64,000 bases of DNA from Glaciozyma antarctica PI12 (taxonomy: Eukaryota > Basidiomycota > Microbotryomycetes > Kriegeriales > Camptobasidiaceae): NCBI GenBank assembly GCA_002917775.1, contig KZ627159.1, positions 762,010 through 826,009 on the forward strand, read 5' to 3'. The position numbers were made by a program, and so were the translations under genes. Below, in pieces: positions 48,852 to 59,253 of the stretch. The notes below the pieces were generated by a model, which had not been told where the DNA came from, did no database searches, and saw nothing but the letters and a program-made list of their open reading frames with translations. The first letter of the stretch is position 1; every line of letters begins with the position of its first letter.

Positions 48852-50982
48852 TCAGTACATGTACTTGAAGGCTCCCTCGTCCGACTTCTTGTTGATCCGC
48901 ATCTGAACGAGCCGCATCGAACCCGCCGCCACGACGACGAATGCACTGAGAGCCAAGTTGAGCGCGTTTCCAGGGCGGTAGCCGGAAGCGGCCGTGCTGG
49001 GAACTGGGGAGGCAGGGGTCAGTTGCTGTTCACTGAGGATAAGGTGAGGAACGTACGGTAGGTCCAGGGGGAGACAATCGACCCCGTCGCGCCGATGCCT
49101 GTGATGACCGCACCGGTAAGGGAGCGAATGCGGTCGCCTGGAAGGAAGGAACAGTCAGCTTCGACCTGTGGCGCGAGCTCGAAAAAAGTACGTACTTTTA
49201 GCGTTGGCCATGCACCAGGACATGACGAGGGGACCTGCAAAGTGGAGTCAGGCGCAGCACGCCGCTGTAACGAGGGAGAAGCGTACCGTAGAAGCCTGCC
49301 GAGTTGTTGAGGAAGACGGCAAAGTAGCGAGTCTTGATAAAGGAAGCGTCGGTGGCGACCCAGCTGCGAGCGGAGCGAATGAGCGACGAATACGACAGGC
49401 TGATCAGCGAGAACGTACATCGCATATCCAACCGTCGACATCAAACCTCCGAGAATGGCGAACAGAGCATGCTGGCGAGTACGCATCGCAAGGTACGAGC
49501 AGCTCAAGGCCCAGAAGCATGCGACGCTGGGAGAAACGGCGTCAGCTTCTGCGCGGCCACGAAGAGAGACCAACTCACACGTTCGGCGGGACGGAGAGGA
49601 GCTGAACGCGAACCGTGGAGACGCCGGGGTAGTTGAGCCTGATGATCGTCGGGAGGAACGAGTTGAGTCCCTGGACAGTGACGTTGTCTGCAGAGCCAGT
49701 TCAGTTCAGAGGGGTCGCAGAGAAAGTGGAAGAGAGGTACTCACTGCAGAAGAAGACCGCGATACCGACAAGGATTTGAGGGTGGCTGATAATCTTGAGT
49801 ACCTCCTTGAACGACATGTTCGCGTCGCGATCAGAGCTGGTGCCATCAACCTGACCTCGCTGAAGGCGAGCGAGGGCAAGAGTGCGCTCCTCGTCGGTGA
49901 GCATCCTGGTGGTCGTAACGTCGGAAGGGTAGAGGAAGCAGAGAATGACGCCGAGAACGATAGTCATGACTCCCTCCCACAGGAAAATATGGCCTGAAAA
50001 GACGGTCAGCAAATGATAACGTGGAAGGGAAGAGCTGCGCACGCCAGGTCTTGATCATGCCGATGGCAGGCACTTGATTGAAGGCGCTTGAGTGGAGTCG
50101 CTCCGAACGCTCCCTGCGATTGTGGGTTAGCTGAATGCTCAAGATGTCGGGGACGAAAACGTACAGAAAGATACGCAGCGCAGTAGATGAATATGGCAAT
50201 ACGAAGCGTGATTTCCTTGCGAGTGTAGTACTGTTTGAATCAATCAGCACAACGTCGAGCATTCCGAAAACGGAGGGGAAAAGGCGGAAGCTGGCTCACC
50301 CTTGCATAGGTGTTGCATAGGTGTTGCCAGGAAGTACGAATGATTCGGCGAATCCCAAGAAGAAGCGGACGGCGATGAACCCAGCGCCGTTTTTGAGAAA
50401 AGCGCAGCTTCAAACTGTGAGTAAGTCACTTTCCGGACGCAGGGAAGGCTCGCTTACCAGATGGTGACGATTCCAAACCCGATAACACTCCTAGGAATCC
50501 ACTTGAAGCCATACTTGCGGATAAACAGAGCAGCAGGGATGTCGGCGAGAATGTAGGCAACGTAGCTGAGGTCGGCAGGAGGTTAGCTCTCCGTTTTCCG
50601 AGCGTACGGGCGACTCACAAGAAGCAGGTAGCAGTGTTGAACGTGTAGGAGCCAAAGTTCAAGTCTTCGGCAAGGCCAGCAACACGAGCGTTTCCTGTAG
50701 CGAACGGCGTTAGCTCGAGTACCCAACCGAAGCGCCGACAAAAACTGACCAGCATTCGCGCGCTGAGAGGAGGGTGTTAGTAAGCCAGCTCAGTTGCCAT
50801 ACTACGAGAGAACTTACGTCGAGGTAGACGAGGAAGTAAGCGAACGCGAGGACAGGGAGGATGCGCATGTCCAGCTTGCGAACGAGTCGCGCCTCCGCCT
50901 GAGGGTCGATGTCGCCCACCTCCGTGTCGGCGAAAGTCTTGATGTCGATAGCAGGCGTCTCCTTTTCAGATTCAAAAGACAT
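48852..50982 (-). CDS. MFS permease of the Dal5/allantoate family
   Basis: An anion:cation symporter-type transporter in the plasma membrane with twelve predicted helices. It starts MSFESEKETP; an acidic N-terminus leads to KLDMRILPVLAFAYFLVYLD, joined through a 13-nt exon (50750-50762) to give LDRANAGNARVAGL, the family motif. Then FKWIPRSVIGFGIVTICC, GFIAVRFFLGFAESFVLPGNTY, RKEITLRIAIFIYCAAYLSG, IFLWEGVMTIVLGVILCFLYP, LSVPPNVVACFWALSCSYLAMR, GFYGPLVMSWCMANAKSDRIR, SIVSPWTY and the end KKSDEGAFKYMY. Two frame breaks are seen: an 11-nt tandem duplication at the end of the LPGNTYA exon (50302-50323) and a 1-nt shift near 50080. As given the gene would be inactive. Substrates in this family include allantoate, dipeptides and vitamins. 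Confidence 0.8.
50302..50323. repeat. 11-nt tandem duplication in the MFS exon
   Basis: TTGCATAGGTG is present twice in a row, followed by a partial TTGC. On the coding strand it duplicates the codons around N-T-Y-A just before the GTGAGC donor; a single copy would keep the frame into YYTRKE, whereas two copies give a stop. Confidence 0.9.
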
Positions 50983-51874
50983 GCTGGAGTTGGTGATGAA
51001 GAAAGCTGTGTGGAGCTCCAACCTTTGAACCAAAGATTAGCGGGTGTGGTATGTACCGCGCGGCTCATCGTTGCTGCGTTACAATCAGCTGGACCCCACT
51101 AGGCTGGGGATAAAGGATGATGATAAGAAACGTCAACAAAAGGCAAGCGAGAGGGAAGAGGAAGGCGAAGAGCAAAGTCAAAATGATCGAAAATGATCGA
51201 AAATAACCGTCCAGGCCCAACCGAAAGAACGCGGACGGCAGGATTGAAGACGAGAACCGCCGCTGTGGAGAGCAAGTACGAGCAGCTGAACCAGGAGAGG
51301 AGAAACGAGGCGAAAACGAGGGGGACGACGCGGACAGAATGGGTCGTAGCGTCAAGCGAGACGCGCGAGCGGCCTTGCGAACCCGCCGAGTTCTTTGGGC
51401 GGAGATGGCGGCGCCTAGGAACGGCGCCTTGGAACTGTGGTCAACGAGTCAGTACGAGTTCGCTGGCGGCCCGGCGGTTAAACTTCGTTCGGTGCTAGCG
51501 GACCGCCTCGCTGACAAGGGGGGGGGGGGGGGGAAGGGGGCTGGTTATGTAGCTTGGCCTGGTGAGGAAGAGGACGCAGCTGCTCACAGGTCCAAGTCTG
51601 TAAACGCGCTGCAGCGATCAACGAGCTGGCGTCGACAAGGGGAGCCGGCAGCAGGACGCGGTGCGCGAGTTCGAGGCAAGCAGCCAGCCTCGCCCAAGCC
51701 AGATGCTCGCGGCGTTGATTAAGCCTGCAGAGTCAGGCAAGCCAGGAAGCAGTGGGGAGCAGTAGGGAGCAGTACGGGGAGCGGAGCAGAGAAGGGAAGA
51801 GGAGAAAGCTCTCTCCCTCTCCTCTCCTCTCGACCTTACGACTCCTTACGACCTACGCCCTCTCCCTTTGACTG
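50983..51874. other. Divergent intergenic region with a poly-G run
   Basis: About 890 bases between the MFS permease (minus) and MET22 (plus). It contains a 16-G run and, at about 51750-51790, short direct repeats of a GGGAGCAGTA-type unit. A direct double copy of ATGATCGAAA occurs near 51182-51202. No coding region is supported; presumed promoters of both genes. Confidence 0.5.
51518..51533. repeat. Poly-G homopolymer, 16 bases
   Basis: Sixteen G in a row, followed by AAGGGGG. It is the G-strand counterpart of the C run near 12.2 kb, likely unstable and error-prone. Confidence 0.9.
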
Positions 51875-53135
51875 ATGGCCTACACTCGCGAGAAGCAAGT
51901 CGCAATAGCAGCCGTCCTCAAAGCCTGCCGCGCCACGCAACGCCTTCAAACCGAGCTGGTTACCTCCGGAGGAACGACCAAGCGCGATAGGACTCCCGTA
52001 ACAGGTTCGCACCTCCACCCCATCCTATCTCAAACAGGCGAGCTCACCCACGCCTCCACAGTCGCAGACTACACCTCCCAAGCTCTCATCTCGGCCCTCC
52101 TCATCTCCGCCTTCCCCGACGAGATCGTAGCCGAGGAGGAGACGGGCGAGCTAGGCGCGGACGCTGTGACGAAAGCGCGTATCGTGCAGCTGGCGAACGA
52201 GGCGATGGAGGAAGTGTTGGAGGAGGTGGAGCTGGAGGCGGAATGGGTGGAGGCGAAGCAGGTGAGGAGGGGAGAGCGCGAGTGGATGGAGCTTATTGAT
52301 CGAGGGAGCGGCGACGGAGCTGGTGTGAGACGTGAAAGCTTCTACAGCGTACTGCGGAGGTGGGGAGCTGATGACTGGGGACGCAGGTTGGGCACTCGAT
52401 CCGGTGGACGGGACGAAAGGCTTCCTAAGAGGAGACCAGTACGCTGTTTGCCTTGGATTGATCGTGGGAGGAGAAGTCGTACTGGGCGTTACGGGCTGTC
52501 CGAACCTCCCTGTCGACCTTGCGGATCCAGCAGGGGCGAAAGGTGTTGTCTTCGTGGCGGTCAAGGGCGAGGGAGCCTTCGTAGTGCGTTCCTTCCTTCG
52601 CTCTTTAGCCATCGGGCTCAACTGACGCCAGTACCCTGCCAGAGATCTCTTTCTTCTCCCTTGCTCTCGCCAATATCAATGGCTCCCCTCACCGACCCAA
52701 CGCTGGCGTCTTTCTGCGAATCAATCGAAGACTCCTCGGACCACCTCATCCACGCTCGAATCGGCAACATCCTCGGCATCACCAAGCCTACGATCAAGAT
52801 GGACTCGCAAGCCAAGTACTGCTCGATAGCTCGAGGATTCGGGGACATCTACCTTCGCCTGCCGCTCGCCGGAGGGTTCATCGGGGACGTCGAGCGCATC
52901 TGGGTGAGTCTTCCGTCCTCGCGTACTCAGGATTCGCTGACCGTATGAGCAGGACCACAGCTCTGGCGCGCTGCTCGTCGCCGAAGCAGGAGGGATCGTC
53001 TCGGACATGAACGGCAAGCCTCTCGATTTCTCACTCGGTCGGACGCTGCGAGGGAACGTCGGGATGGTCGCAGCGTCCAAGGGTATTCATGCAGCGGTGA
53101 TAGAAGCAGTCCAATTAGCTCTGCAAGCTTCTTGA
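51875..53135 (+). CDS. MET22: 3'(2'),5'-bisphosphate nucleotidase
   Basis: The HAL2/MET22 enzyme, which removes phosphate from PAP and PAPS in sulfate assimilation and is the target of sodium and lithium toxicity. Seen: MAYTREKQVAIAAVLKACRATQ, KRDRTPVT joined by an intron to VADYTSQALI, DEIVAEEETGEL (metal-binding Glu-Glu), WALDPVDGTKGFLRGDQYAV (IMPase motif 1), then DSQAKYCSIARG with DIYLRLP, and WDHSSGALLVAEAGG (IMPase motif 2). It ends VQLALQAS. Introns: 52004-52053 region, one after DGAG, one ending TGCCAG near 52640, and one before DHSSG. All joins are in frame and the length, close to 360 residues, is normal. Confidence 0.92.
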
Positions 53136-53656
53136 ACACCTGTGAGCGTCGTCGCAGCTCTCACTTGGCTCCTCGCGAATCCCCCGCTCCTGCTCTCGAT
53201 CTGCTTCCGGCTCTCTACCTCCGATAATAGCGCTCTCCAGCACTGCACTGCCACAACTGCACCAGCTTCTGCGAAGCACCGCATCTTTCGTCAGCCGTCC
53301 TTCGCTTCGCAAGCCGCGTTACGCTCAGCAGCTCTCTCGCTTCGAAAGAGCAAACTTAGCGCTTCAGCACGTCGCACTCGATGGCCAGAACAGGTCGTCA
53401 CTGTTCTCCTGTCATCGTACAAGCAAAAAAGGTCTTAGAGGCGAAGCAGAAGCCGTTCAAGCGAAGAAGCAGTCGCGCGCTCAACTCCCTCCTCGCCTCC
53501 AGTAACGAGCAGAACGAACCTTCCAAGCGGCGCAAACGAGTGTCCAAATCGACGAGCGTATATTATACCCCACTCTGCACCCAGAGTTCAGGGGGGGAAG
53601 CGACCTCAAAAAACACGGTGAATGAGCGCTCCGATAGTGTCCATGCTGCGTTCGGT
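53136..53656. other. Convergent intergenic region
   Basis: About 520 bases between the ends of MET22 and the SUR7-like gene. A short AT-rich patch (TATATTATA) lies near 53561. No gene is supported. Confidence 0.45.
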
Positions 53657-55065
53657 CTACAGATCCGCATACTCGTTCTTTGTCGGAGTCATAAGCTGCG
53701 TTTTCCCGTGATTAGCGAGTGCGAGAAGGGAGGAAGGGAGGATGCGTACGACGGAGAGGAGGCCGGGAATCATGAGAATAGCTCCGGGGAGGACGAACCA
53801 CTGGACGTTGCCCTGCTCGTCGTCGTTAGCTTATACGCTTTCCGTTTCCTGATGTGGACTCACCAGCTTGGCCGTGATTCCCTCAATCTCGTTGAAACGC
53901 GCCGTCGCGGGGATGAAGACGGTCAAGTCGATGATGACGGTCACGATGGCGAGGATGAAGGCGATGATGGAGATGCCGATACTGAGCATGCCGGATTTCT
54001 GAATCAGGTAGAGCCTTGAGGTGGGAGAGCCGAGGTAGGCGGGAGGGAGGATGAGGGAGAGGATCGTGCTGATCGCGAAGATGGCAGCTGTTGACTGGGG
54101 TTAGAGAGGATTTGAAGGAGAGTGCGGGAAGGACGAACAGACGACGTGCATGATCAGCGGGGAGGTGGCGGAGGTGGAGAGGATGGGGATCGAGCCAGGG
54201 GTGTTGAGGCCGAAGAGAGTCGCGTCGTCTGCGACCGTGGGCTGCGCGAGACTGGAAATTAGCTCGCCGTTCTTCCTTCTACGTTCGTAACACAGGCCCG
54301 CACGAATTGGTTGATCCCAGTGGCGTTCTGAACAAAGTTGAGCTCGTAGCCGATGTTCTTAGTCGAGCACTGCAAGAGGGAGCTTCGTCAGTCCTTCGTC
54401 CTCGTCTCCAAGGATCAAAGGGAAGCCCAACGCACCCAGGTTGAAGGACCGACGACTCCAGTGTTGTTCTGCATCGTCCAAAGAAGTCAGCAGGCGGGTC
54501 AGAGGCAACAGCTCCCTCCTCTGAGAGGCACACGGAGTGCAAGTACTCGCTGTCTCCCGCCGTACCCGCCCTGCACACTCTCGTGCCAGCCCCATCCCTT
54601 AGCTCTCCCATCTCCACCTAAAGCGCCAGCCACAGCTCCTCTATCCTCCCCTCCGCCCGAACCTCAAAAGCACTGCCTACTCACCGCCAACCGAGTGCAC
54701 ACACCCCACGCTCCCACCTTCATCGTCACGTTCAACGACTTGGCCTCGATAGTAAAGAAGTTCTGCCTGCGCTCATCCGTCCCGAGTTAGCAACCGCGCC
54801 GTGGCGTGCCAAGGGGGGAAGAGTGGGGCACGCACCAGAAAGGCTCGGAGAAGATGGCGACGGTGCTGGACAGAAGCGGCACGGTCAGCAAGGCTCCTAC
54901 GCCGTGAAAAGGAAAGCGCACATGAGTCCCATAGCGAGGGCCATCGGACCCCAGAAGGATGGCACGCGCACGGAACACTTTGAGCGGAAGGAGACCACTT
55001 GGGGAGAGAGAGGGAGAGGTCAGCTTGGCTTTGCGCGTGCTGCAAGCTGGAGAGAGGCCCTCACT
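53657..55065 (-). CDS. SUR7/PalI-type four-helix plasma-membrane protein
   Basis: The start codon is split: A at 55065, a 67-nt intron, then TG at 54997-54996, giving MVSFRSKCSVRVPSFWGP in a CACC-ATGG context. Helix 1 is MALAMGLMCAFLFTA. The extracellular loop has QNFFTIEAKSLNVTMKVGAWGVC (the G-x-W-x-x-C signature), NNTGVVGPSTW, CSTKNIGYELNF and NATGINQF. Helices 2-4 are AIFAISTILSLILPPAYLG, MLSIGISIIAFILAIVTVIIDL and WFVLPGAILMIPGLLSV. The tail MTPTKNEYADL ends at 53657. This is the tetraspan layout of Sur7/PalI proteins at eisosomes or in pH signalling. Seven or more short introns; every join can be made in frame. Confidence 0.78.
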
Positions 55066-55376
55066 GGTGCCGTTGAGAGTGGGATCAGGAAGGGATTGTT
55101 GGGCGGGGGGCAGGAGCTGGCAGGAGGAGAAGAAACAGTCCGAGAGGCTGCGCCGTCACCAACGACCGATTTTTTTGGGTTGGCGGCTGTTGGATCCGCC
55201 TCAAGCTGTAGATTAACGAACAAGTACAACGAACAGTCTAACAGCTCTGCAAAAACCTCAACGAGCTGAGCCAAAAAAAAAAGGAGAGAACGAGGCGAAG
55301 TCAGTCGCGCTCGTCGAGGTTGATTCACCTTCTCCCCTCAGCTCCTCACCGTTCCAGCAGTGGTTCTCTCGGAGGA

Positions 55377-56505
55377 ATGGACGCCTGGCTATCAAGAAGC
55401 AAAGCAGGCGGCCCTACCAACACTTCAACCAAGAAACCTCCTCAGTCCGTTCCTTCAACTCCTCTCTTCCTCGCGCCTCCCTAACACGTCTCCACAGGAA
55501 GAAGCCCTACACGCGCCTTCTGCCACCCCCTTCCGCCCCCTTCCGCCGCCTCCATCAACGGCGGCGTCCGTCTTCAGAACCGGCACGTCCTTCAAACGCT
55601 CGGCGCGGCAAATAACCCCATCACGGGCTCGACTTCGGGAGCACGGGCGCCGCATGTCCAGAGCTGTGCGATGGGGCATCAGGGAGGAGGAGGAGGAGCG
55701 GGGAGCAAGTGGGCGGTGCATAGGAATGGGAAGCTGGCGGCGCAGGCGAAGGAGGCAGAGTCGGAGGTCCTCAAGGATGTGGTGGGGTATCTGAACGGGT
55801 ACACTGGTGAGTTCCTGTTCCTTGCGAGCGTGTGAAGTAACGAGAGCATGCGCGCGAACCGCTGGAACGGCAGCTGACGAGCTGAACTTAGGCGAGATCA
55901 CCAACCTCGAGCTCATCGCGCTCGTCCAGCGACACGGCGGCAAGATCAGGTACTCTCCCTCTCCCTCCTTCATTGGGAAGCTTACTAACTTCCCATACGC
56001 AACGCAGGTACAACCTAAGCGCCTCCTGCACCCACATCTTCAGCACTCAAGGTCTCTCCGGGAGCAAGACGCACAAGTTCCTCGAAGGCCGACGGAACCG
56101 CACCAAAGTCGTTCGCCCCAAATGGGTCCTCGAGAGTGTCCTCAAAGGTCGACGACTCGACGAAGCGGGCTTCGGAGTCGTCTATCAGGAGGTACGTCGT
56201 CCGCTCCCTCCAGACGCGGCACTCCTTCGCAAGATCCTGATCTCCTCGACGCGCAGACCCAGCCTTCAGTCCTCGCAACCATCCTTGGCCCCGAAGCTGA
56301 TATCCGCAAGAAACACGTCGCGACTTACGAAACAGCGCTCGATGTGCCAGCCTGCGTGCATCGCCCCGTGGACCGGAAGAAGTTGGCGGAGCTGGGACCG
56401 GGGATCAAGAGGCGCGTGTAGGAGGTGGAGGTGCAGGGCGAGGAGAGGGAAGAGGAGCTGGATGATTGGGGGATGCCGCCTAGTGCGCAGAGGAGGAGGG
56501 ATTGA
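55377..56505 (+). CDS. BRCT-domain protein, Rev1-N-terminus-like
   Basis: The proposed start is MDAWLSRSKAGGPTN; a GTCCGT...CACAG intron (55445-55497) follows, but the next exon does not join cleanly, so the N-terminus is uncertain (an alternative ATG lies near 55671, MGHQGG). The supported core is KEAESEVLKDVVGYLNGYT joined to GEITNLELIALVQRHGGKI, RYNLSASCTHIFSTQGLSG, and TKVVRPKWVLESVLKGRRL, a BRCT domain with the N-G-Y-T start seen in Rev1. After TQPSVLATILGPEADIRK the frame meets TAG at 56419-56421, then continues as EVEVQGEEREEEL...SAQRRRD to 56505. There is no polymerase domain and no room for one before CYB2. A role in DNA damage response is inferred. Confidence 0.6.
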
Positions 56506-56779
56506 AGGGTTGTTGGATTTTCTTGTGTATTTGTGAGTGTGGTTCTTGTCCGACGGAAGAGGGACGAGAGCTGACTCCCTTCTTTGATGCAGTGCCTGCA
56601 TTGCCATTCATACCGCACGAGCCGATACGGGAGGATGGACGGATCTGCTTCGCACGATGCTGCTCACGTCTCGCTCGCCGACTGCTTTCTCACTGGCTTC
56701 CCTTCCGAGGCTGGAGGCTCGAACGGTGGCACTGTCGAACTGTAATCGAGGCTAACATCACCTCTCCGTACGCAAACGT

Positions 56780-59003
56780 TTATTTCAGCTGCTCCCCCAC
56801 CAACCCATCGAGCAGCTCCAACATCTCTGGGCGAAGCTCCTTGATACTTCTCGCACCCAGTAACCGCATGCCAGACTGAATCTCCTGCGTCAGAACTTTC
56901 GGAGAGCACGAATCAGCAGATGAACGCGGCGCTGGAAGCGAGGAGCACGTACTTTCTGTTGCGCGGATCACGCCCTGGTCTCCGTAGCAGGTCTGCACGC
57001 ATGGTGATTAGGAAGTGCTGTGATACTGGGAGCGAAAAGCACGAACCTGCGCGTAGAGCATCGATCGTCCAAGTCCAACACCTTTCGCACCGAGGCAGAG
57101 TGCCTTGAGAACACTGATAGCGAACGCGGTCAGCTCACATACGCCAAGTTGGAAGGCAAAAGGACTCACTCGGTCCCGCGAATGACTCCTCCGTCAATGA
57201 ATACGTCGAACTTGGGGTCCGCGAGCAGGTCGGGGCGAGAGCGTCGCAGTCGAACGAGGGTCGCGAGCGGTGGTGGGGAGAAATCGAGTTGACGACCCTG
57301 TGCATGGCGTCAATAGTGCTCAGAGAGTCGGAGAGCTTGCGAAAGAGCTCACACCGTGGTTGGAGAGGATGACTCCCGATGCGCCATGCTTTCTCGCCAA
57401 CTCGACGTCCTCGACGCATGCGATTCCCTTGATTAGGATGGGAAGTCCAGGCGCAAACTTCTTGACCCAGTCAATATCAGCCCAAGTCATATCGGCTGTC
57501 AGAGTACAAAAGATCAGCACCTCGCTCTCGCAATCCGCCAACGCAGCGAACTCACCATCAAACAGCTTCGCCCCCGTCGCCGCCAATCTTTCGCTCCACC
57601 TTTCGTTCCACCCTTCGTACCTTTCGCAACAACAACCTTCGCATCCGCCTCCCGCTTCCCAATCGCCGCCACATCAACCGTAATCACTATCGCCTCCGCT
57701 CCCGCCTCAACCGCCTTCATGATCCTCCTCTCGCTCTCCCTCCGATCCGTCATAATGTAGAGCTGCCACCAGATAGGCGCCCTCACCCTCCCCTCCTGTC
57801 CCTGCAAACGATCTCGCTCGGCAGCGAGGTCGGAGATCGAGATGGACGACATGGTCGAGACGATTTGAGGGATTCCAGTGACGGAGGCGGCGCGAGTGAG
57901 GTTTAGCTCGCCATCGGGGTGGCCGTTGGCGCTGGCTCCGGTGGGAGACATGAATAGGGGGATAGGGATGGCGGTGGGGAGGTTGAGGTAGGTTGTGTCG
58001 GTGGTGATGTTGACGACGGGGACGTTGATGCGGGGGAGGAAGCGAAGGTAGGAGAATGAGGATCGAGTAGAGTTGTAGCCTGTAATTCAAGAATCAGCGA
58101 GCTGCGAAGCACGACGTGGAGAGGACGCACTGGCTCCATCGTCGGCAAACGAGCTGAAGAACCTCCATGCTCGAGACTCGGGTCCAAGAACCTCCTTTGC
58201 GAGCTTCTCAAACTCGGCCAAGTTAATCACGTACTCGGGATCGGGGAGAGCGTCGCGACGTTCCTCGATCTCGTCTGCCTCGTCCGAAGTTGCGACGATT
58301 TCGATATTCGCGTCGGGAGAGAGGAGGCCGACGACGACGAGCTTAGGGAGGATTTTGGGGAGCACGTCGGAGGCGTGCAGGAGGTTGAAGAGAGCACTGC
58401 GAGGGGGAATAGGCGCGTTAAAACGGCGGGTCGGTGGGGGAGCACAGAGGAGAGATGCTTGCCTGATATCTTTGCCGAGGTGCTCTAGGATGGCTTCAGC
58501 ACCGGCGGGCTGGAGTATCGCTCGTCAGCTACCGCTAGGATGGACAGGTCTGATCCCTGACTTACATGCTTGAACAAGAAGCTCGATACGCTGCGGAAAG
58601 AGCGATTAGCTTCCCCACACGCCGGCTTGCGATGCTCCTCAGCTCACTCGAGGACCACGCCATCAATCACCACCCAAGCAGACTCTGGCGATACGTGCTT
58701 CTGCACCTCCTCGCCGCTGATGATCGGCAGCTCCTCCCCCTTCGGCGCAGGTCGTTCCGCCTCGAGAGCAAGCGGTGCAGCTGAAAGGAGCTGTCAAGGA
58801 GGAGGGCCGTTAGCTTGAAGATCTTGCAAGCGCATAACCCGACGTACACCAGCTGCAAGGAGGAGCCCTGCGCCGACGCTCCATCCCTTCCATGTGGGGC
58901 CGATGGGGAGGCGGCGGATTGTTGACTGGTGTCGAGGGAGGCAGGGTGGTCGCAGAGAGCGAAGCGTGGGCCGTGCGGCTTTACTGGCTGCTCTTAAGAG
59001 CAT
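56780..59003 (-). CDS. CYB2: Flavocytochrome b2, L-lactate dehydrogenase (cytochrome)
   Basis: Oxidises L-lactate to pyruvate and passes electrons to cytochrome c in the mitochondrial intermembrane space. A bipartite presequence is visible: [20 protein letters not shown], then the hydrophobic sorting stretch [14 protein letters not shown] cytochrome b5 domain follows, with heme ligands in FKHPAGAEAI and LLHASD. The FMN domain has [82 protein letters not shown], the catalytic His in LSNHGGRQLD (across an intron), [30 protein letters not shown], and the end [10 protein letters not shown]. Many introns, all joins in frame. Expected induction by lactate is from family knowledge. Confidence 0.92.
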
Positions 59004-59253
59004 GTTGATGCTCCTGGAGAAACCCAAGATCCTCGACAGCTGTCGATAATATCTCTGGGGGCAGTTGCAACTCCTCAACTCCGGACGCGTGCGATCCGGA
59101 TTTTGTTTCAGCCCACGATGTACAGCGGAGTACGAAACGAAGCCATGAATTGGCAGGGCGATAAGACGCTCGAGGACAAGGTGCAAAGGCAAGATCGGGA
59201 AGAGAGAAAGGGCGAAGGGGGGTATACAGAAAGGAATGTGGGGTGCGAGCTCC

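Noticed and set aside
44384-51000. Metabolic gene cluster (DUF1275, hydrolase, permease)
   Set aside because: The genes are interrupted by IF3, have different orientations, and lack a shared pathway enzyme or regulator.
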